A stretch of 64,000 nt of DNA from contig NZ_CANMRN010000005.1 in NCBI RefSeq assembly GCF_947500265.1, positions 95,307 through 159,306 of the forward strand, given 5' to 3'. The notes beneath the pieces are model-generated. The model saw only the letters and a list, made by a program, of their open reading frames with translations, had not been told where the DNA came from and did no database searches. This document shows positions 46,394 to 56,309 of this stretch, in pieces; the stretch's first letter is position 1; the number at the start of each line of letters is the position of its first letter. Origin of the DNA: an uncultured Psychrobacter sp. (GTDB taxonomy: Bacteria > Pseudomonadota > Gammaproteobacteria > Pseudomonadales > Moraxellaceae). The translations under genes and the position numbers were made by a program.

Positions 46394-46720
46394 ATGAGAG
46401 TCGTTAGTTTTTCAGAAGCCAGAAAGCACCTAAAGTCCGTTCTAGACATGGTAAACGATGATGCCAGCGCCACTATCGTGACCCGCCGTGACGCTGATGA
46501 TGCTGTTGTGATGTCACTTGATTATTACAATAGCCTGATGGAAACCGTTTATCTATTAAAATCTCCTGCCAATGCGGCGCACTTAGCGGACTCTATTGCC
46601 CAATATAAAGCTGGCAAGACTGTTACACGTGAGCTAATTGATACGGCAGAAGATAGTGATAAAGGTGATGGTAGCAGCGATAATAATGAGTATACGGATA
46701 GCGATATTGAAAGTGCTTGA
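46394..46720 (+). CDS. yefM: YefM-type antitoxin
   Basis: A 108-residue antitoxin that binds DNA with its N-terminus and neutralises YoeB with its C-terminus. MRVVSFSEARKHLKSVLDMV and VVMSLDYYNSLMETVYLLKS are typical of the YefM/Phd fold. The acidic tail after about 80 (DSDKGDGSSDNNEYTDSDIE) is longer than usual. GGGAG lies upstream, and the toxin start follows 41 bp after the stop. Confidence 0.92.
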   Translation: MRVVSFSEARKHLKSVLDMVNDDASATIVTRRDADDAVVMSLDYYNSLMETVYLLKSPANAAHLADSIAQYKAGKTVTRELIDTAEDSDKGDGSSDNNEYTDSDIESA

Positions 46721-46761
46721 ACTCAAAGACTGTAATCCATCCAAAGGAAAAGGGTCTAACA

Positions 46762-47022
46762 ATGAGTGAGCAACTAGCATGGACAGATGCTGCGTGGAAA
46801 GACTATCTGTACTGGCAAACGCAAGACAAAAAAACACTCAAGCGTATTAACAAACTCATCACCGAATGTAAGCGTAATCCGTTTGAAGGCATTGGCAAAC
46901 CTGAACCCCTAAAAGAAAACCTATCTGGATTTTGGTCAAGACGCATCGATGATGCCAATCGATTGGTATATGCCGTCGATGATAATTATCTGACTATTAT
47001 CTCTTGTCGCTATCATTATTAA
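46762..47022 (+). CDS. yoeB: YoeB-type mRNA interferase toxin
   Basis: A ribosome-dependent RNase that cleaves mRNA in the A site. ATG at 46762 with AAAGGAAAAGGG upstream gives 86 residues, the normal YoeB size; the track start at 46717 is too early. Features: NPFEGIGKPEPLKENLSGFW, RRIDDANRLVYAV with the catalytic Arg, and the terminal CRYHY with catalytic His and Tyr. All key residues are present, so it is probably active. It interrupts the prp cluster between acnD and prpF. Confidence 0.93.
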   Translation: MSEQLAWTDAAWKDYLYWQTQDKKTLKRINKLITECKRNPFEGIGKPEPLKENLSGFWSRRIDDANRLVYAVDDNYLTIISCRYHY

Positions 47023-47102
47023 CGAGCGTTTTTAATCGTACATGTTTACTTGCTGATGGCACCATACCCAATCTTATAACAATATAAAAAGGACTTAATA
47101 TA

Positions 47103-48356
47103 GTGGCCCAAACTAATTCTAAATCAAAACCCTCTTTTGCCCCGCAAATATCCGTTCCTGCTACCTACATGCGCGGTGGTACCTCAAAAGGCACTTTCTT
47201 TAAATTATCTGATTTACCTGAGCGTTGCCAAGTCGCTGGCGAGTCACGTGATAACTTCCTATTACGGGTCATCGGTAGTCCAGATCCTTACGGCAAGCAG
47301 ATTGATGGTTTGGGCAATGGTAGCTCTAGCACGTCAAAAACGGTTATTTTATCGGCCTCTGACAGACCAGACCATGATGTGAATTATCTGTTCGGACAAG
47401 TTAATATTGCCAAGCCTATGATTGATTGGGCGGGTAACTGTGGCAACTTAACCGCGGCCGTCGGTGCCTGTTCCATTAATATGGGTTTGGTCGATGCTAA
47501 CAAGATTGCTCATAGCATCGATGACAATGCTGAAAGCGGTATTTGTGAAGTACGCATTTGGCAAGAAAATATCGGTAAAACGATTATTGCCCATGTCCCA
47601 GTCTATAAAGATGCAAATGACAAAGTACAGGTTCAAGAGACGGGCGATTTTGAATTAGATGGTGTGACCTTCCCAGCAGCTGAAGTCAAAATTGAGTTTA
47701 TCGACCCTGTAGATGCTACCAGCGACATGTTCCCTACTGGCAAATTGGTCGATGACTTCGATGTAACGGACTGCGGTTTAAATGCCGATAGCGTCAAAGC
47801 GACCTTTATTAGCGCAGGTATCCCAACCATCTTTATGAAAGCTGAAGATTTAGGTTTTACTGGTACTGAATTACAAGGCGACATCAATAGCGACAGCGAG
47901 TTACTTGCCAAGCTTGAGAAAATTCGTGCTACAGGCGGTGTTGCGATGGGACTATTTAAAGACGTGAGCGAGGCACAGACCAGCCAACACATTCCTAAGG
48001 TCGCTTGGGTAGGTGCAGCACAGAGCTATGCGGCCTCTAGTGGTAAGTTGGTCGATACAGACGAGATTGATTTGGTTGTACGTGCCATGAGTATGGGTCA
48101 ACTGCATCACGCTATGATGGGTACAGCAGCAGTTGCCATTGCAGCCGCGGCAACCACACAAGGCACGCTTGTTAACGAAGCTGCTGGCGCCGGCGAGCTG
48201 ACAGAGGTGCGTTTTGGCCATCCATCAGGTACATTGCTCGTTGGCGGAAAAACTGAACTGGTCGATGGGCGCTGGCAAGCCAAAAAAGTGTCGATGAGCC
48301 GCTCAGCAAGGCGTATCATGGTTGGTGAAGTTTTTGTGCCAGCGGATGCGTTTTAA
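47103..48356 (+). CDS. prpF: PrpF, AcnD-associated isomerase
   Basis: A 417-residue protein of the PrpF family (diaminopimelate epimerase fold) needed for AcnD-dependent methylcitrate dehydration, proposed to isomerise the aconitate product. VPATYMRGGTSKGTFFKLSDLP is the signature N-terminus, and MIDWAGNCGNLTAAVGA fits the second half-site. The start is GTG at 47103 with AAAAGGA upstream. Confidence 0.95.
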   Translation: MAQTNSKSKPSFAPQISVPATYMRGGTSKGTFFKLSDLPERCQVAGESRDNFLLRVIGSPDPYGKQIDGLGNGSSSTSKTVILSASDRPDHDVNYLFGQVNIAKPMIDWAGNCGNLTAAVGACSINMGLVDANKIAHSIDDNAESGICEVRIWQENIGKTIIAHVPVYKDANDKVQVQETGDFELDGVTFPAAEVKIEFIDPVDATSDMFPTGKLVDDFDVTDCGLNADSVKATFISAGIPTIFMKAEDLGFTGTELQGDINSDSELLAKLEKIRATGGVAMGLFKDVSEAQTSQHIPKVAWVGAAQSYAASSGKLVDTDEIDLVVRAMSMGQLHHAMMGTAAVAIAAAATTQGTLVNEAAGAGELTEVRFGHPSGTLLVGGKTELVDGRWQAKKVSMSRSARRIMVGEVFVPADAF

Positions 48357-48394
48357 ACGTAGTCATGGCTTATTTTAATTTGCGATAGAGTTTT

Positions 48395-50248
48395 ATGCCA
48401 ACATCTCCCCAACCCCGCCGTGTACAGTTAGACAAAAAGCCTCCAGTCGAAAAGAAAGAAAGGCGGGCACTGCTGTGGGATATTCTAAAAAAACTGGCGG
48501 TATTTGCTAAACCTTATCGTCTGCTTATCATCGCTACCTTAGCGCTGACCGTCTTAGGCTCCTTTACCGCTCAGGTTAATGCATTTGTACTACGTTATAC
48601 CGTCGATACCTTGACCGAAATTGCCACGCTTGCGGATCCATGGCAGGCAGGTCTGCGAATGCTAGGGATTATTAGTGCTGTATTGCTGACCAAAGAGATC
48701 CTGTCGATATTCATCTCTTTTGGTCAGCGTTTTTTTGGTGAAAAGATTCGTATCAACTTGTCTCGCGACCTGTCTCAAAAAATCATTGAGCGCATCCTCA
48801 CCTATCGCATGGCGTTTTATACCAGCAGTGAAAACGACAGTGGCAAACTGCAAACCCGTATCGATTACGGTGTCAGCAGTTTAACCAGCCTTGTGCAAAA
48901 CTTCTTTATCGACATGCTACCGCTATTTACCAATGCGATTGTGGCACTTATCATCATGTTTTCGACCAATTTTTGGGTGGGTATGGTCGGTCTCATTATC
49001 ATACCCATTTACTTCTTTATCAGCCAAAAACAAGCACGTCGTCTGCAAGGTTTTCGTCGGCAGATGCGCGGGTTTCGAGAAGCCAAAAGCGGTTTGGTGA
49101 TCTCTTTGATTAATTCGATCAGCGTGGTGAAATCCTTTGTCCGTGAATCTATCGAGGCTGAAAAGCACTTAGCCATTCAAAAGGAAATGACCGACAATCA
49201 ACTGCGTATTCGTAGTATTGGCTTTATTTATGATGCCATCAAAACCTTTATCGAGCAGATTGGTGTGGTGGTTATCATCCTTCTCACCGCTTATTTTGTC
49301 CTACAAGGTGAGATGACCATTGGCATGATTTTATTTCATGTCATGCTGTTTCAGAACGTCGCCGCCCCTATCCGTCAATTACACCGCATCTACGACCAGA
49401 TCAATAATGCATTGACCTATGCCGAAGGGTTTTTTGATATTTTAGAAGATGATAAACAAGTCGAAAACATCGATGGTATCAGTAGCGAAAACCTAAAGGG
49501 TCATATCGAGCTTAAAAATGTCGATTTTACCTATCCTAATGGTACGCAAGCGTTAAAAAACGTCAGCTTTACCATCAAGCCCAACCGTATCACTGCACTG
49601 GTCGGCCTCTCTGGCGCAGGCAAGAGCACGATTATCAATCTATTAGTCAAGTTTTACGCGCCAGACGCTGGTACGATTTGTCTAGATGGGCATGATTTGG
49701 CTGACTGTGATACCCACGAATTGCGTCAGCGCATCGGCCTAGTACTACAGAGTAATCATATTTTTTCGGGTACGATCAGTGAAAACATCCGTTATGGCGA
49801 TATGAATGCTAGCGAAGATGACATCATCGTGGCTGCAAAAAAAGCCTCTATCCACGAGCAGATTATAGGGTTAGCTGATGGCTATGAGAGCACTGCTAAG
49901 TCCTTATCAGGCGGTCAACAGCAGCGTATTGCGCTGGCAAGGATGTTTTTAAAAGACCCACCTATTGTATTTTTGGACGAGCCGACAGCCAGCCTCGATG
50001 CTATCGCAAGTCAACAGGTCAAAAAAAGCCTAGATCTGATCAAAAAAGACCGTACCGTCATTATGGTCTCGCACAATATCGCCCAAATTATCGATGCCGA
50101 CGATCTCGTGGTGATAGAAAATGGCGAAGTGGTTGAGACAGGTACACATGAGGTACTTTATGCCCAACGCGGCAAATACTTTGAAATCTTTAGCGCTATG
50201 TCTGATAGCCTAAACTTAGATAAAATCAGCCAGACCCTAAACGGTTAG
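48395..50248 (+). CDS. ABC exporter (fused permease-ATPase)
   Basis: A 617-residue half-transporter. The TM domain (about 40-330) is followed by the nucleotide-binding domain, with Walker A GLSGAGKST, the Q-loop LVLQSN, signature SGGQQQRIALARMF, Walker B IVFLDEPTAS and the H-loop MVSHN. It probably works as a dimer in the inner membrane. Substrate unknown. It lies 38 bp after prpF in the same direction and may be co-transcribed with it. Confidence 0.92.
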   Translation: MPTSPQPRRVQLDKKPPVEKKERRALLWDILKKLAVFAKPYRLLIIATLALTVLGSFTAQVNAFVLRYTVDTLTEIATLADPWQAGLRMLGIISAVLLTKEILSIFISFGQRFFGEKIRINLSRDLSQKIIERILTYRMAFYTSSENDSGKLQTRIDYGVSSLTSLVQNFFIDMLPLFTNAIVALIIMFSTNFWVGMVGLIIIPIYFFISQKQARRLQGFRRQMRGFREAKSGLVISLINSISVVKSFVRESIEAEKHLAIQKEMTDNQLRIRSIGFIYDAIKTFIEQIGVVVIILLTAYFVLQGEMTIGMILFHVMLFQNVAAPIRQLHRIYDQINNALTYAEGFFDILEDDKQVENIDGISSENLKGHIELKNVDFTYPNGTQALKNVSFTIKPNRITALVGLSGAGKSTIINLLVKFYAPDAGTICLDGHDLADCDTHELRQRIGLVLQSNHIFSGTISENIRYGDMNASEDDIIVAAKKASIHEQIIGLADGYESTAKSLSGGQQQRIALARMFLKDPPIVFLDEPTASLDAIASQQVKKSLDLIKKDRTVIMVSHNIAQIIDADDLVVIENGEVVETGTHEVLYAQRGKYFEIFSAMSDSLNLDKISQTLNG

Positions 50249-50319
50249 GAATGGTTAATGCCAGCCTAAATCGTTATAATGCCAATCTTTTACTGCCTAT
50301 TGCCAGAAGCTAGCCCACT

Positions 50320-50946
50320 ATGACTTGTGAATTTTCTTTAAAAACCTTTGACGAGCTGACCTCAGTTGACCTTTATCATATTTTAAAGGCGCGCTCGCAA
50401 GTGTTTGTCGTCGAACAAAACTGTGCCTATCAAGATATGGATGAAGTGGATTTCGATTGCTTGCACCTAATCGCTCATCAAAATGCAGCATTGGTGGGCT
50501 ATTGCCGTATCATTCCACCTGAGTTTAATAAGCTAAAATCCAACCTATCGGTTGCTGATCCTAGGATTAAGACCAACCACACCGCGATGCCAGCCATCGG
50601 TAGAGTGCTTGTACTATCAGAGCATAGAGGTGATGGTCTAGCACGGCAGATGATGAATCAGGCTATTGCACAGTGCCGAAAAAAGTACGGTAAAAAGCGT
50701 CCGATTATCATCTCGGCACAGGTTTACTTACTTAGTTTTTATGAGTCATTAGGTTTTGTGCCTGAAGGCGAGCACTACCTCGAGGACAATATCGAGCATG
50801 TGAAAATGGTGCTATACGTTGCTAAGAAAAACAAGATCAAAAAAGAGAGTACGGATACTGCGTCAACCACGACTAAAGTTTTAAGTTTCCTGCTGTTTAT
50901 CATGGCCGCTTTGTTTGTTTTAGGCCTGTTGTACTTAATGATTTAG
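50320..50946 (+). CDS. ElaA-like GNAT acetyltransferase with C-terminal TM tail
   Basis: The first ~155 residues are an ElaA-type GNAT: LYHILKARSQVFVVEQNCAY, then IGRVLVLSEHRGDGLARQMM (acetyl-CoA loop) and FYESLGFVPEGEHYLEDNIEHVKM. ElaA proteins usually stop here. This one continues with a basic linker (KKNKIKKES) and a hydrophobic helix near 183-208 (FLLFIMAALFVLGLLYLMI), suggesting tail anchoring in the membrane. The substrate is unknown. Confidence 0.85.
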   Translation: MTCEFSLKTFDELTSVDLYHILKARSQVFVVEQNCAYQDMDEVDFDCLHLIAHQNAALVGYCRIIPPEFNKLKSNLSVADPRIKTNHTAMPAIGRVLVLSEHRGDGLARQMMNQAIAQCRKKYGKKRPIIISAQVYLLSFYESLGFVPEGEHYLEDNIEHVKMVLYVAKKNKIKKESTDTASTTTKVLSFLLFIMAALFVLGLLYLMI

Positions 50947-50984
50947 ATCACTGCTAACGTCTTAATTCTTAACATAATTCAAAT

Positions 50985-51087
50985 TGGTTGTTCCATATTG
51001 AGTGTGCTACTTTTAAATGATGATTCCTTTAAAAGGACGGCTGAGATAATCAGTCAAGGAAGTAGCACACTCAATATGGAACAACCA
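50985..51087. repeat. 28-bp perfect inverted repeat overlapping the prpD start
   Basis: The arm 50985-51012 (beginning TGGTTGTTCCATATTGAGTG) is the exact complement of 51060-51087 (ending CAATATGGAACAACCA), with a 47-nt loop. The last base of the right arm is the A of the prpD ATG. In mRNA the prpD start region would sit in a very stable stem. The nearest AAGGA lies at the foot of the right arm, about 27 nt before the ATG. It could be a regulatory hairpin, a miniature inverted-repeat element or an inverted duplication. Confidence 0.9.
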
Positions 51088-52640
51088 TGTCAAATAATCA
51101 CTTAGATAACCATTCAAATAAAGCCAATTCAAATACAAACGATGCGACGGTAGAGAGTAATGTCCGTCCAGAATATGACAATGAAATTCAAAAAATCGCC
51201 GATTACGTTCTTAATTATTCAATAGACGGGCAGTCACCAAACCCTACTGATGCGTGGAATACCGCGCGCCACTGTCTAATGGACACGCTTGGCTGTGGCT
51301 TACTTGCGCTGCGCTTCCCTGAATGCACCAAGCACTTAGGGCCTGATTGCCCCGATCAAATAACGCCGCATGGCGCTCGCGTCCCTGGCACCTCCTATAG
51401 GCTAGACCCCATCAAGGCTGCTTTTGACATTGGCTGTATGGTGCGCTGGCTTGACTATAACGATACGTGGCTTGCTGCTGAATGGGGCCATCCTTCTGAT
51501 AACTTGGGTGGTATCTTGGCGGTCGCGGACTATATCAGTCAGAAAAATATCAGCCAAGGACAAGCACCACTGACCATGAGAGCAGTGCTTGAAGCCATGA
51601 TCATGGCGCATGAAATTCAAGGCGTACTGGCACTCGAAAACTCATTCAACCGTGTGGGGCTCGATCATGTGTTTTTGGTCAAGTTAGCATCAACAGCCGT
51701 CGTCGCCAAACTTTATCAGCTACCACGTGAGCGCATCATGGCAGCGATCTCACAAGCCATCGTTGATGGTCAGGCACTGCGCACCTATCGTCATGCACCC
51801 AATGCTGGCAGCCGAAAATCATGGGCAGCAGGCGATGCAACCAGTCGTGCAGTACGTCTGGTCGATATAACGGTACGTGGTGAAATGGGTATCCCTGGCG
51901 CATTAACTGCACCGCAGTGGGGATTCTATGATGTGCTATTTAGCCATACCAATAAGGATCTAGCGACAAAGCCTGAAGGCGAACGTTGCTTTAAATTCCA
52001 GCGGGATTTTGGTAGTTACGTGATGGAAAATATCTTATTTAAAATAAGCTTTCCAGCTGAATTTCATGCGCAGACTGCTTGTGAAGCCGCTGTGATTCTG
52101 CACCCGCACATCGAAGACAGAATCGACGATATCGAGAGAATTGTCCTGACCACCCATGACTCAGCGATTCGAATCATTTCAAAAGAAGGCGCGCTTGCCA
52201 ATCCAGCAGATAGAGATCACTGTTTGCAGTATATGGTGGCTGTGCCGCTGCTGACAGGCGATCTGATGGCAGAGAACTACGAGGATGACTATCACGAACA
52301 GCATTTGTCAATCGATGAACTGCGCAGCAAGATGGTCGTAGAAGAAAACGCGCAGTATTCAAAAGATTACCATGACCCAAGCAAGCGCTCTATTGCCAAC
52401 GCCATTCAAGTATTTTTTAACGATGGCAGCAGTACAGAAAAAGTGGCTGTTGAATACCCTATCGGGCATAAACGCCGCCGCGCTGAGGGCATCCCTGTGC
52501 TGGAAGCCAAGTTCCGCGCCAGTCTGGTCACTCGTTTTATCGAAAGTCGTTGTCAGCAGATCGTTGAGCTGTGCGACGATCAAGAAAGACTAGAACAAAC
52601 ACCCGTTAATGAGTTTATGTCACTGTTTGAAGCGTATTAA
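51087..52640 (+). CDS. prpD: 2-methylcitrate dehydratase, MmgE/PrpD family
   Basis: A 517-residue enzyme that dehydrates 2-methylcitrate without an Fe/S cluster. PrpD features: [45 protein letters not shown] (PrpD-type active-site loop), [24 protein letters not shown] (quoted in part: [12 protein letters not shown]). The N-terminal ~30 residues are Asn-rich and variable. Since acnD and prpF are also in the locus, the cell seems to have two alternative dehydratases. The start lies in the long hairpin described separately, with no good ribosome site at normal distance. Confidence 0.93.
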   Translation: MSNNHLDNHSNKANSNTNDATVESNVRPEYDNEIQKIADYVLNYSIDGQSPNPTDAWNTARHCLMDTLGCGLLALRFPECTKHLGPDCPDQITPHGARVPGTSYRLDPIKAAFDIGCMVRWLDYNDTWLAAEWGHPSDNLGGILAVADYISQKNISQGQAPLTMRAVLEAMIMAHEIQGVLALENSFNRVGLDHVFLVKLASTAVVAKLYQLPRERIMAAISQAIVDGQALRTYRHAPNAGSRKSWAAGDATSRAVRLVDITVRGEMGIPGALTAPQWGFYDVLFSHTNKDLATKPEGERCFKFQRDFGSYVMENILFKISFPAEFHAQTACEAAVILHPHIEDRIDDIERIVLTTHDSAIRIISKEGALANPADRDHCLQYMVAVPLLTGDLMAENYEDDYHEQHLSIDELRSKMVVEENAQYSKDYHDPSKRSIANAIQVFFNDGSSTEKVAVEYPIGHKRRRAEGIPVLEAKFRASLVTRFIESRCQQIVELCDDQERLEQTPVNEFMSLFEAY

Positions 52641-52728
52641 ATTTATGCTTTACTAGTACGATAGCGTCAGTTTCTTAATGCATTTATCTAGCCACTTATC
52701 GCCGTACTATATGTTATTGATTTGAAGA

Positions 52729-53508
52729 CTACCAAGGTATCGACTCTCCTGCCCAATCGACAAAACTGCCTGACTGAGTAGCAGTCATACCTGAAAGCAC
52801 TTCCAATAAGCACTCCGCGCTATACGCTGGCGAGAATAGATGTCCTTCAGCGACATTGCCTTGGAACGGTGCAGACAGCTGAGTATTCACGGTGCCTGGT
52901 TGCATGACCACCACGCACACATCTTTAAGTGATCTGCCCCATTCAATACTCAGGTTTTTCATCCCCATATTGAGCGCCGCCTTACTCATTCTATAGCTAT
53001 ACCAACCGCCTAGCTGGTTATCAGTGATACTACCGACGCGGGCTGATACGGTCGCAAAAACAGCAGGATGATTGGCGCTGCGATTAGCCTTGGCGAGCAA
53101 CGGCTTGATGTGTTTGGCTATCAGCAAACTGGCTAGGGCATTGATTTTCATATTTTGCAAAAAGAACTCCGTTTCCATCTGTCGCAAGGCCTTTTCTGGC
53201 TGCGCTGTCTCTGTATGTAATAATCCCACGCAGTTGATTACCCAATCCACATGACTGACTGTCTGTTTGATGGTATCGGCAGCTTTCTTAATACTTTCCT
53301 CATCACTGACGTCCATTGGCAGCCAGTGCAGGTTTTCTGCTTCAATGTTTGGCTCATTTCTATGATAAGTAGCAAATACTTGTGTGCGATGGCTTTGATT
53401 AGATTGACTGTCCGTTGTCTGTTGTACCAGCTGCTGTACCATGGCTTGACCAATGCCGCCTGTTCCACCGATGATAAGATAGGTTTTATTATTCATTTCG
53501 TTATTCAT
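52729..53508 (-). CDS. short-chain dehydrogenase/reductase (CsgA-like)
   Basis: A 259-residue SDR. NAD(P)-binding loop IIGGTGGIGQAMV at the N-terminus, NCVGLLHTE in place of NNAG, and catalytic YSYRMSKAALNMGMKNLSIE (YxxxK). The C-factor/CsgA-like group often shows this pattern. GGAAGG precedes the ATG at 53508 by 6 nt. Substrate unknown; it lies opposite to prpD and the DUF2868 gene. Confidence 0.88.
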   Translation of the reverse strand: MNNEMNNKTYLIIGGTGGIGQAMVQQLVQQTTDSQSNQSHRTQVFATYHRNEPNIEAENLHWLPMDVSDEESIKKAADTIKQTVSHVDWVINCVGLLHTETAQPEKALRQMETEFFLQNMKINALASLLIAKHIKPLLAKANRSANHPAVFATVSARVGSITDNQLGGWYSYRMSKAALNMGMKNLSIEWGRSLKDVCVVVMQPGTVNTQLSAPFQGNVAEGHLFSPAYSAECLLEVLSGMTATQSGSFVDWAGESIPW

Positions 53509-53727
53509 ATGGCACCTTCCTTTTTTTGATATGTCTCTTTGATACGCTTTTTGACAAGATTGGGTTTCATTTATTCATTTTGGCTGACTTTATAAGCGTT
53601 TACTATGATAAAAATAATACAAGTCATCCTCATTCTATATACGCTACAATAATCTATAACGATTAGAACGCCTGTTTTCGGATTGCTATTTATTATATTG
53701 ACGCCTTCATACGGATATTATCGCATT

Positions 53728-55128
53728 ATGCTATCACCCCAAGATCAACTGACCGAGCTGGTACGTGCTTTAGAGACCGATCAGCACGTCTTTGCCACTG
53801 ACCCGTTATTAATCACGGAAAAGCTACAGGGCGAGGACGGTACGCCTATTCAAAAGTTGCATCGACGGGCATCACGTATAGATAGTAACGGGGCGCTTGC
53901 GCGTGTGCTAGGCAAGATTGACGGCCGTATAAAAGGCATTATGATCGTTATGAGCGTGGTGTGGTGTATCTCAGGGTTTTTGGGGTTATTTACGCTATTG
54001 CAGTCTAATGTTGTGAACTTCTTTTATGTGTTGGTCTGCCTACTTGGTTTTCATACCATTATGCTTGGTGGGTGGCTCGTCATAACCCTTATCAATCGAG
54101 ATCAGCAATCGCCCAGTTGGTTTGCGAGCTTTGTCAGTCCAAGTTATCTCATACGTGGTAAGGATGATGTGACCAAGGCGGCCGTCGATCTGTATGAGCA
54201 CCAGTTGCAGCATAGCGGTATGCGTTGGTATTTGGGGCGGTTTAGCCATCAGTTGTGGCTCGCGACATTGACCGGTATGCTGCTTGCGATTATATTCTTG
54301 TTGGTTGTACGTCAGTATAGCTTTAGCTGGGAGTCAACCTTACTCTCTGATCAGGCGCTGGTGAGCTTGACTCAAGTATTAGGTTGGCTACCTAGTATGG
54401 TGGGATTTGGTGTGCCAGACAGCACAGCGATCGCACAGAGCAGGCTTGTCACCGAAGCGATGCCGCTGTCTGTTGCACGGCAGTGGGCAGGGTTACTGGT
54501 TGGTAGCTTGCTGATGTACGGTATTGTACCGCGAGCGATAGCATGGGCATTCTGTGCATTGATGTTCCGCCGCAAAAAAATGCGTTTGGATATCAAACAA
54601 CCGTATTATCAAAAAATCCTAAACTTTTGGCAGCGGCACGTGGTGGATGCTGATGACTTTACAGAGGCACCAGCCCCTATCGCTCCAAAAGCGACGGTCA
54701 GTGCGGGCAAGAAGTTAGTTGCGCTACTTGAATACCCTGCAGATCAGAACAAATGGTGGCAGTCAGGGCTTGATGACAGCCATCATGGTTTTGGACAATC
54801 AAGCGAAGTTGAGGATTTTGGTATCGTTGATGACCGTGATGATATGACACGGCTAAAAAACTACTTAGATGCGCATCCTGTGCAAGTCTTGCTTGGCATT
54901 CATAGCAACGCACTGCCCGACCGCGGTACGCTACGCAAACTCGATCAAATTGCTGCTCACGCCAAAGATGGACTTATCGTACAACTGCTTAGCGATACCA
55001 ACTCTGCTGCTGACTTAACTGACGCACGTACCGATGATGAGCCACTAGACAAACAAACGGTTCGCTATCAACAGTGGCAAACGGCTCTTTCTGCACGAAA
55101 GATTGGCTTGGTTGATATTGATGCTTAA
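53728..55128 (+). CDS. DUF2868 membrane protein
   Basis: ATG at 53728 (MLSPQDQLTELVRAL) gives 466 residues and is likelier than the track start at 53683. The N-terminal region LLITEKLQGEDGTPIQKLHR leads to four TM helices (about 80-100, 110-130, 190-215, 275-295). The C-terminal soluble domain (ALLEYPADQNKWWQ, VQVLLGIHSNALPDRGTLRK) is typical of DUF2868. In many proteobacteria this gene is next to the DUF3482 GTPase gene; here a hydroxylase gene lies between them. Function unknown. Confidence 0.82.
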   Translation: MLSPQDQLTELVRALETDQHVFATDPLLITEKLQGEDGTPIQKLHRRASRIDSNGALARVLGKIDGRIKGIMIVMSVVWCISGFLGLFTLLQSNVVNFFYVLVCLLGFHTIMLGGWLVITLINRDQQSPSWFASFVSPSYLIRGKDDVTKAAVDLYEHQLQHSGMRWYLGRFSHQLWLATLTGMLLAIIFLLVVRQYSFSWESTLLSDQALVSLTQVLGWLPSMVGFGVPDSTAIAQSRLVTEAMPLSVARQWAGLLVGSLLMYGIVPRAIAWAFCALMFRRKKMRLDIKQPYYQKILNFWQRHVVDADDFTEAPAPIAPKATVSAGKKLVALLEYPADQNKWWQSGLDDSHHGFGQSSEVEDFGIVDDRDDMTRLKNYLDAHPVQVLLGIHSNALPDRGTLRKLDQIAAHAKDGLIVQLLSDTNSAADLTDARTDDEPLDKQTVRYQQWQTALSARKIGLVDIDA

Positions 55129-55325
55129 TAAATTTTAAGGTGTAATCCTATAATATTTCATAAACTTATCATTATGACTAGCATGATATACAATAAATAA
55201 ATATTATAGGTCTTTAACCTCAGACAGGCCTAAAGACTTATTGATATAACAGTTAAGATATATTTTGATAGCTGTGACGTCATATCAAGATGACAAGGAT
55301 GTTTTATAGTGGCTAGGAGCCCAAG

Positions 55326-56309
55326 ATGGCAGCATATATCTCTTTAGACAGCCCCCTTATGACTCTAGGTCAGTATGGTCAACTATTGGATGGTTACCGA
55401 GAGGCATTAAACCAAAGTATCTTAACGGCTGCGCCAGAGTCATGGCAGCCAATGCTAGAGAGCATTCTACCCGCGTATTGGCAAGAGTGGCTACTACCGC
55501 TGGCTGGTGGTCCATTTTTCTTGTTATTTTTGGCAGAATGGTTCTATCAGTCCAAGCGTGGCAATAGTAAAAGCTTTAGCTTGCGCCGTGCGATGACCAA
55601 TTTTAGCTTGGGCGGCTCTTATTTAGGGTTTGAATTGATTGTCCAAGCGCTTATCGTCATACCTATCTGCTTATGGTTATATCAATATCGCTTATTTACT
55701 ATTGAGGTGACATGGCTTACCGCCATCCCTATATTCGTTGCGGTTGAGTTTAGCTATTACTGGTTCCATCGCGCGTCACACCGTATGAATTGGTTTTGGT
55801 CAGCGCATGTCGTGCACCATTCAGATGACCATATGAATCTGTCCACTGCCATGCGTCAAAGCCTGCTGTACTCAGTGACGGGATGGTGGCTATTCTTTGT
55901 CCCGCTGATGATGTTGGGCGTACATCCTGTCTGGGTATTCTTCTTTTATGCGTTAGATTTGATTTATCAATTCTTTATCCATACCGAAACAGTAGGAAAA
56001 TTTCCAAAATGGATTGAGTATGTTTTTGATACCCCATCCAATCACCGCGCCCACCATGGCACCAATAATGAATATATTGACCAAAATTACGGCGGCGTGC
56101 TCATTATTTTTGATCGCTGGTTTGGCACTTATGTAGAAGAAGATACCGCCAATAACCCCGTCCAATATGGTGCCGTTGGTGAAGCCAGTCATGACAATAT
56201 CGTCAGCCTGATATTTGGGGTTTTTTACCGTATGTGGCAGCGGTTTTTTCGTGCCAAAGGGCTTAAGAAAAAGCTAAAGGTACTGCTGCGTCCACCAAGT
56301 GCTGTCTAA
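55326..56309 (+). CDS. sterol desaturase/fatty acid hydroxylase-family membrane enzyme
   Basis: A 327-residue integral membrane di-iron oxygenase. The histidine clusters are clear: HRASH, HVVHH and HRAHH, plus a His in FIHTE. Hydrophobic segments around 55-75 and 95-130 flank them. The substrate may be a fatty acid, sterol or carotenoid-type lipid; it cannot be told from sequence. It separates the DUF2868 and DUF3482 genes. Confidence 0.9.
   Translation: MAAYISLDSPLMTLGQYGQLLDGYREALNQSILTAAPESWQPMLESILPAYWQEWLLPLAGGPFFLLFLAEWFYQSKRGNSKSFSLRRAMTNFSLGGSYLGFELIVQALIVIPICLWLYQYRLFTIEVTWLTAIPIFVAVEFSYYWFHRASHRMNWFWSAHVVHHSDDHMNLSTAMRQSLLYSVTGWWLFFVPLMMLGVHPVWVFFFYALDLIYQFFIHTETVGKFPKWIEYVFDTPSNHRAHHGTNNEYIDQNYGGVLIIFDRWFGTYVEEDTANNPVQYGAVGEASHDNIVSLIFGVFYRMWQRFFRAKGLKKKLKVLLRPPSAV

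Noticed and set aside
51013-51059. GGCTGAGATAATCAG in the prpD hairpin loop resembled the CUGAGA element of a TPP riboswitch
   Set aside because: No other TPP riboswitch elements are present, and the gene is not in thiamine metabolism.
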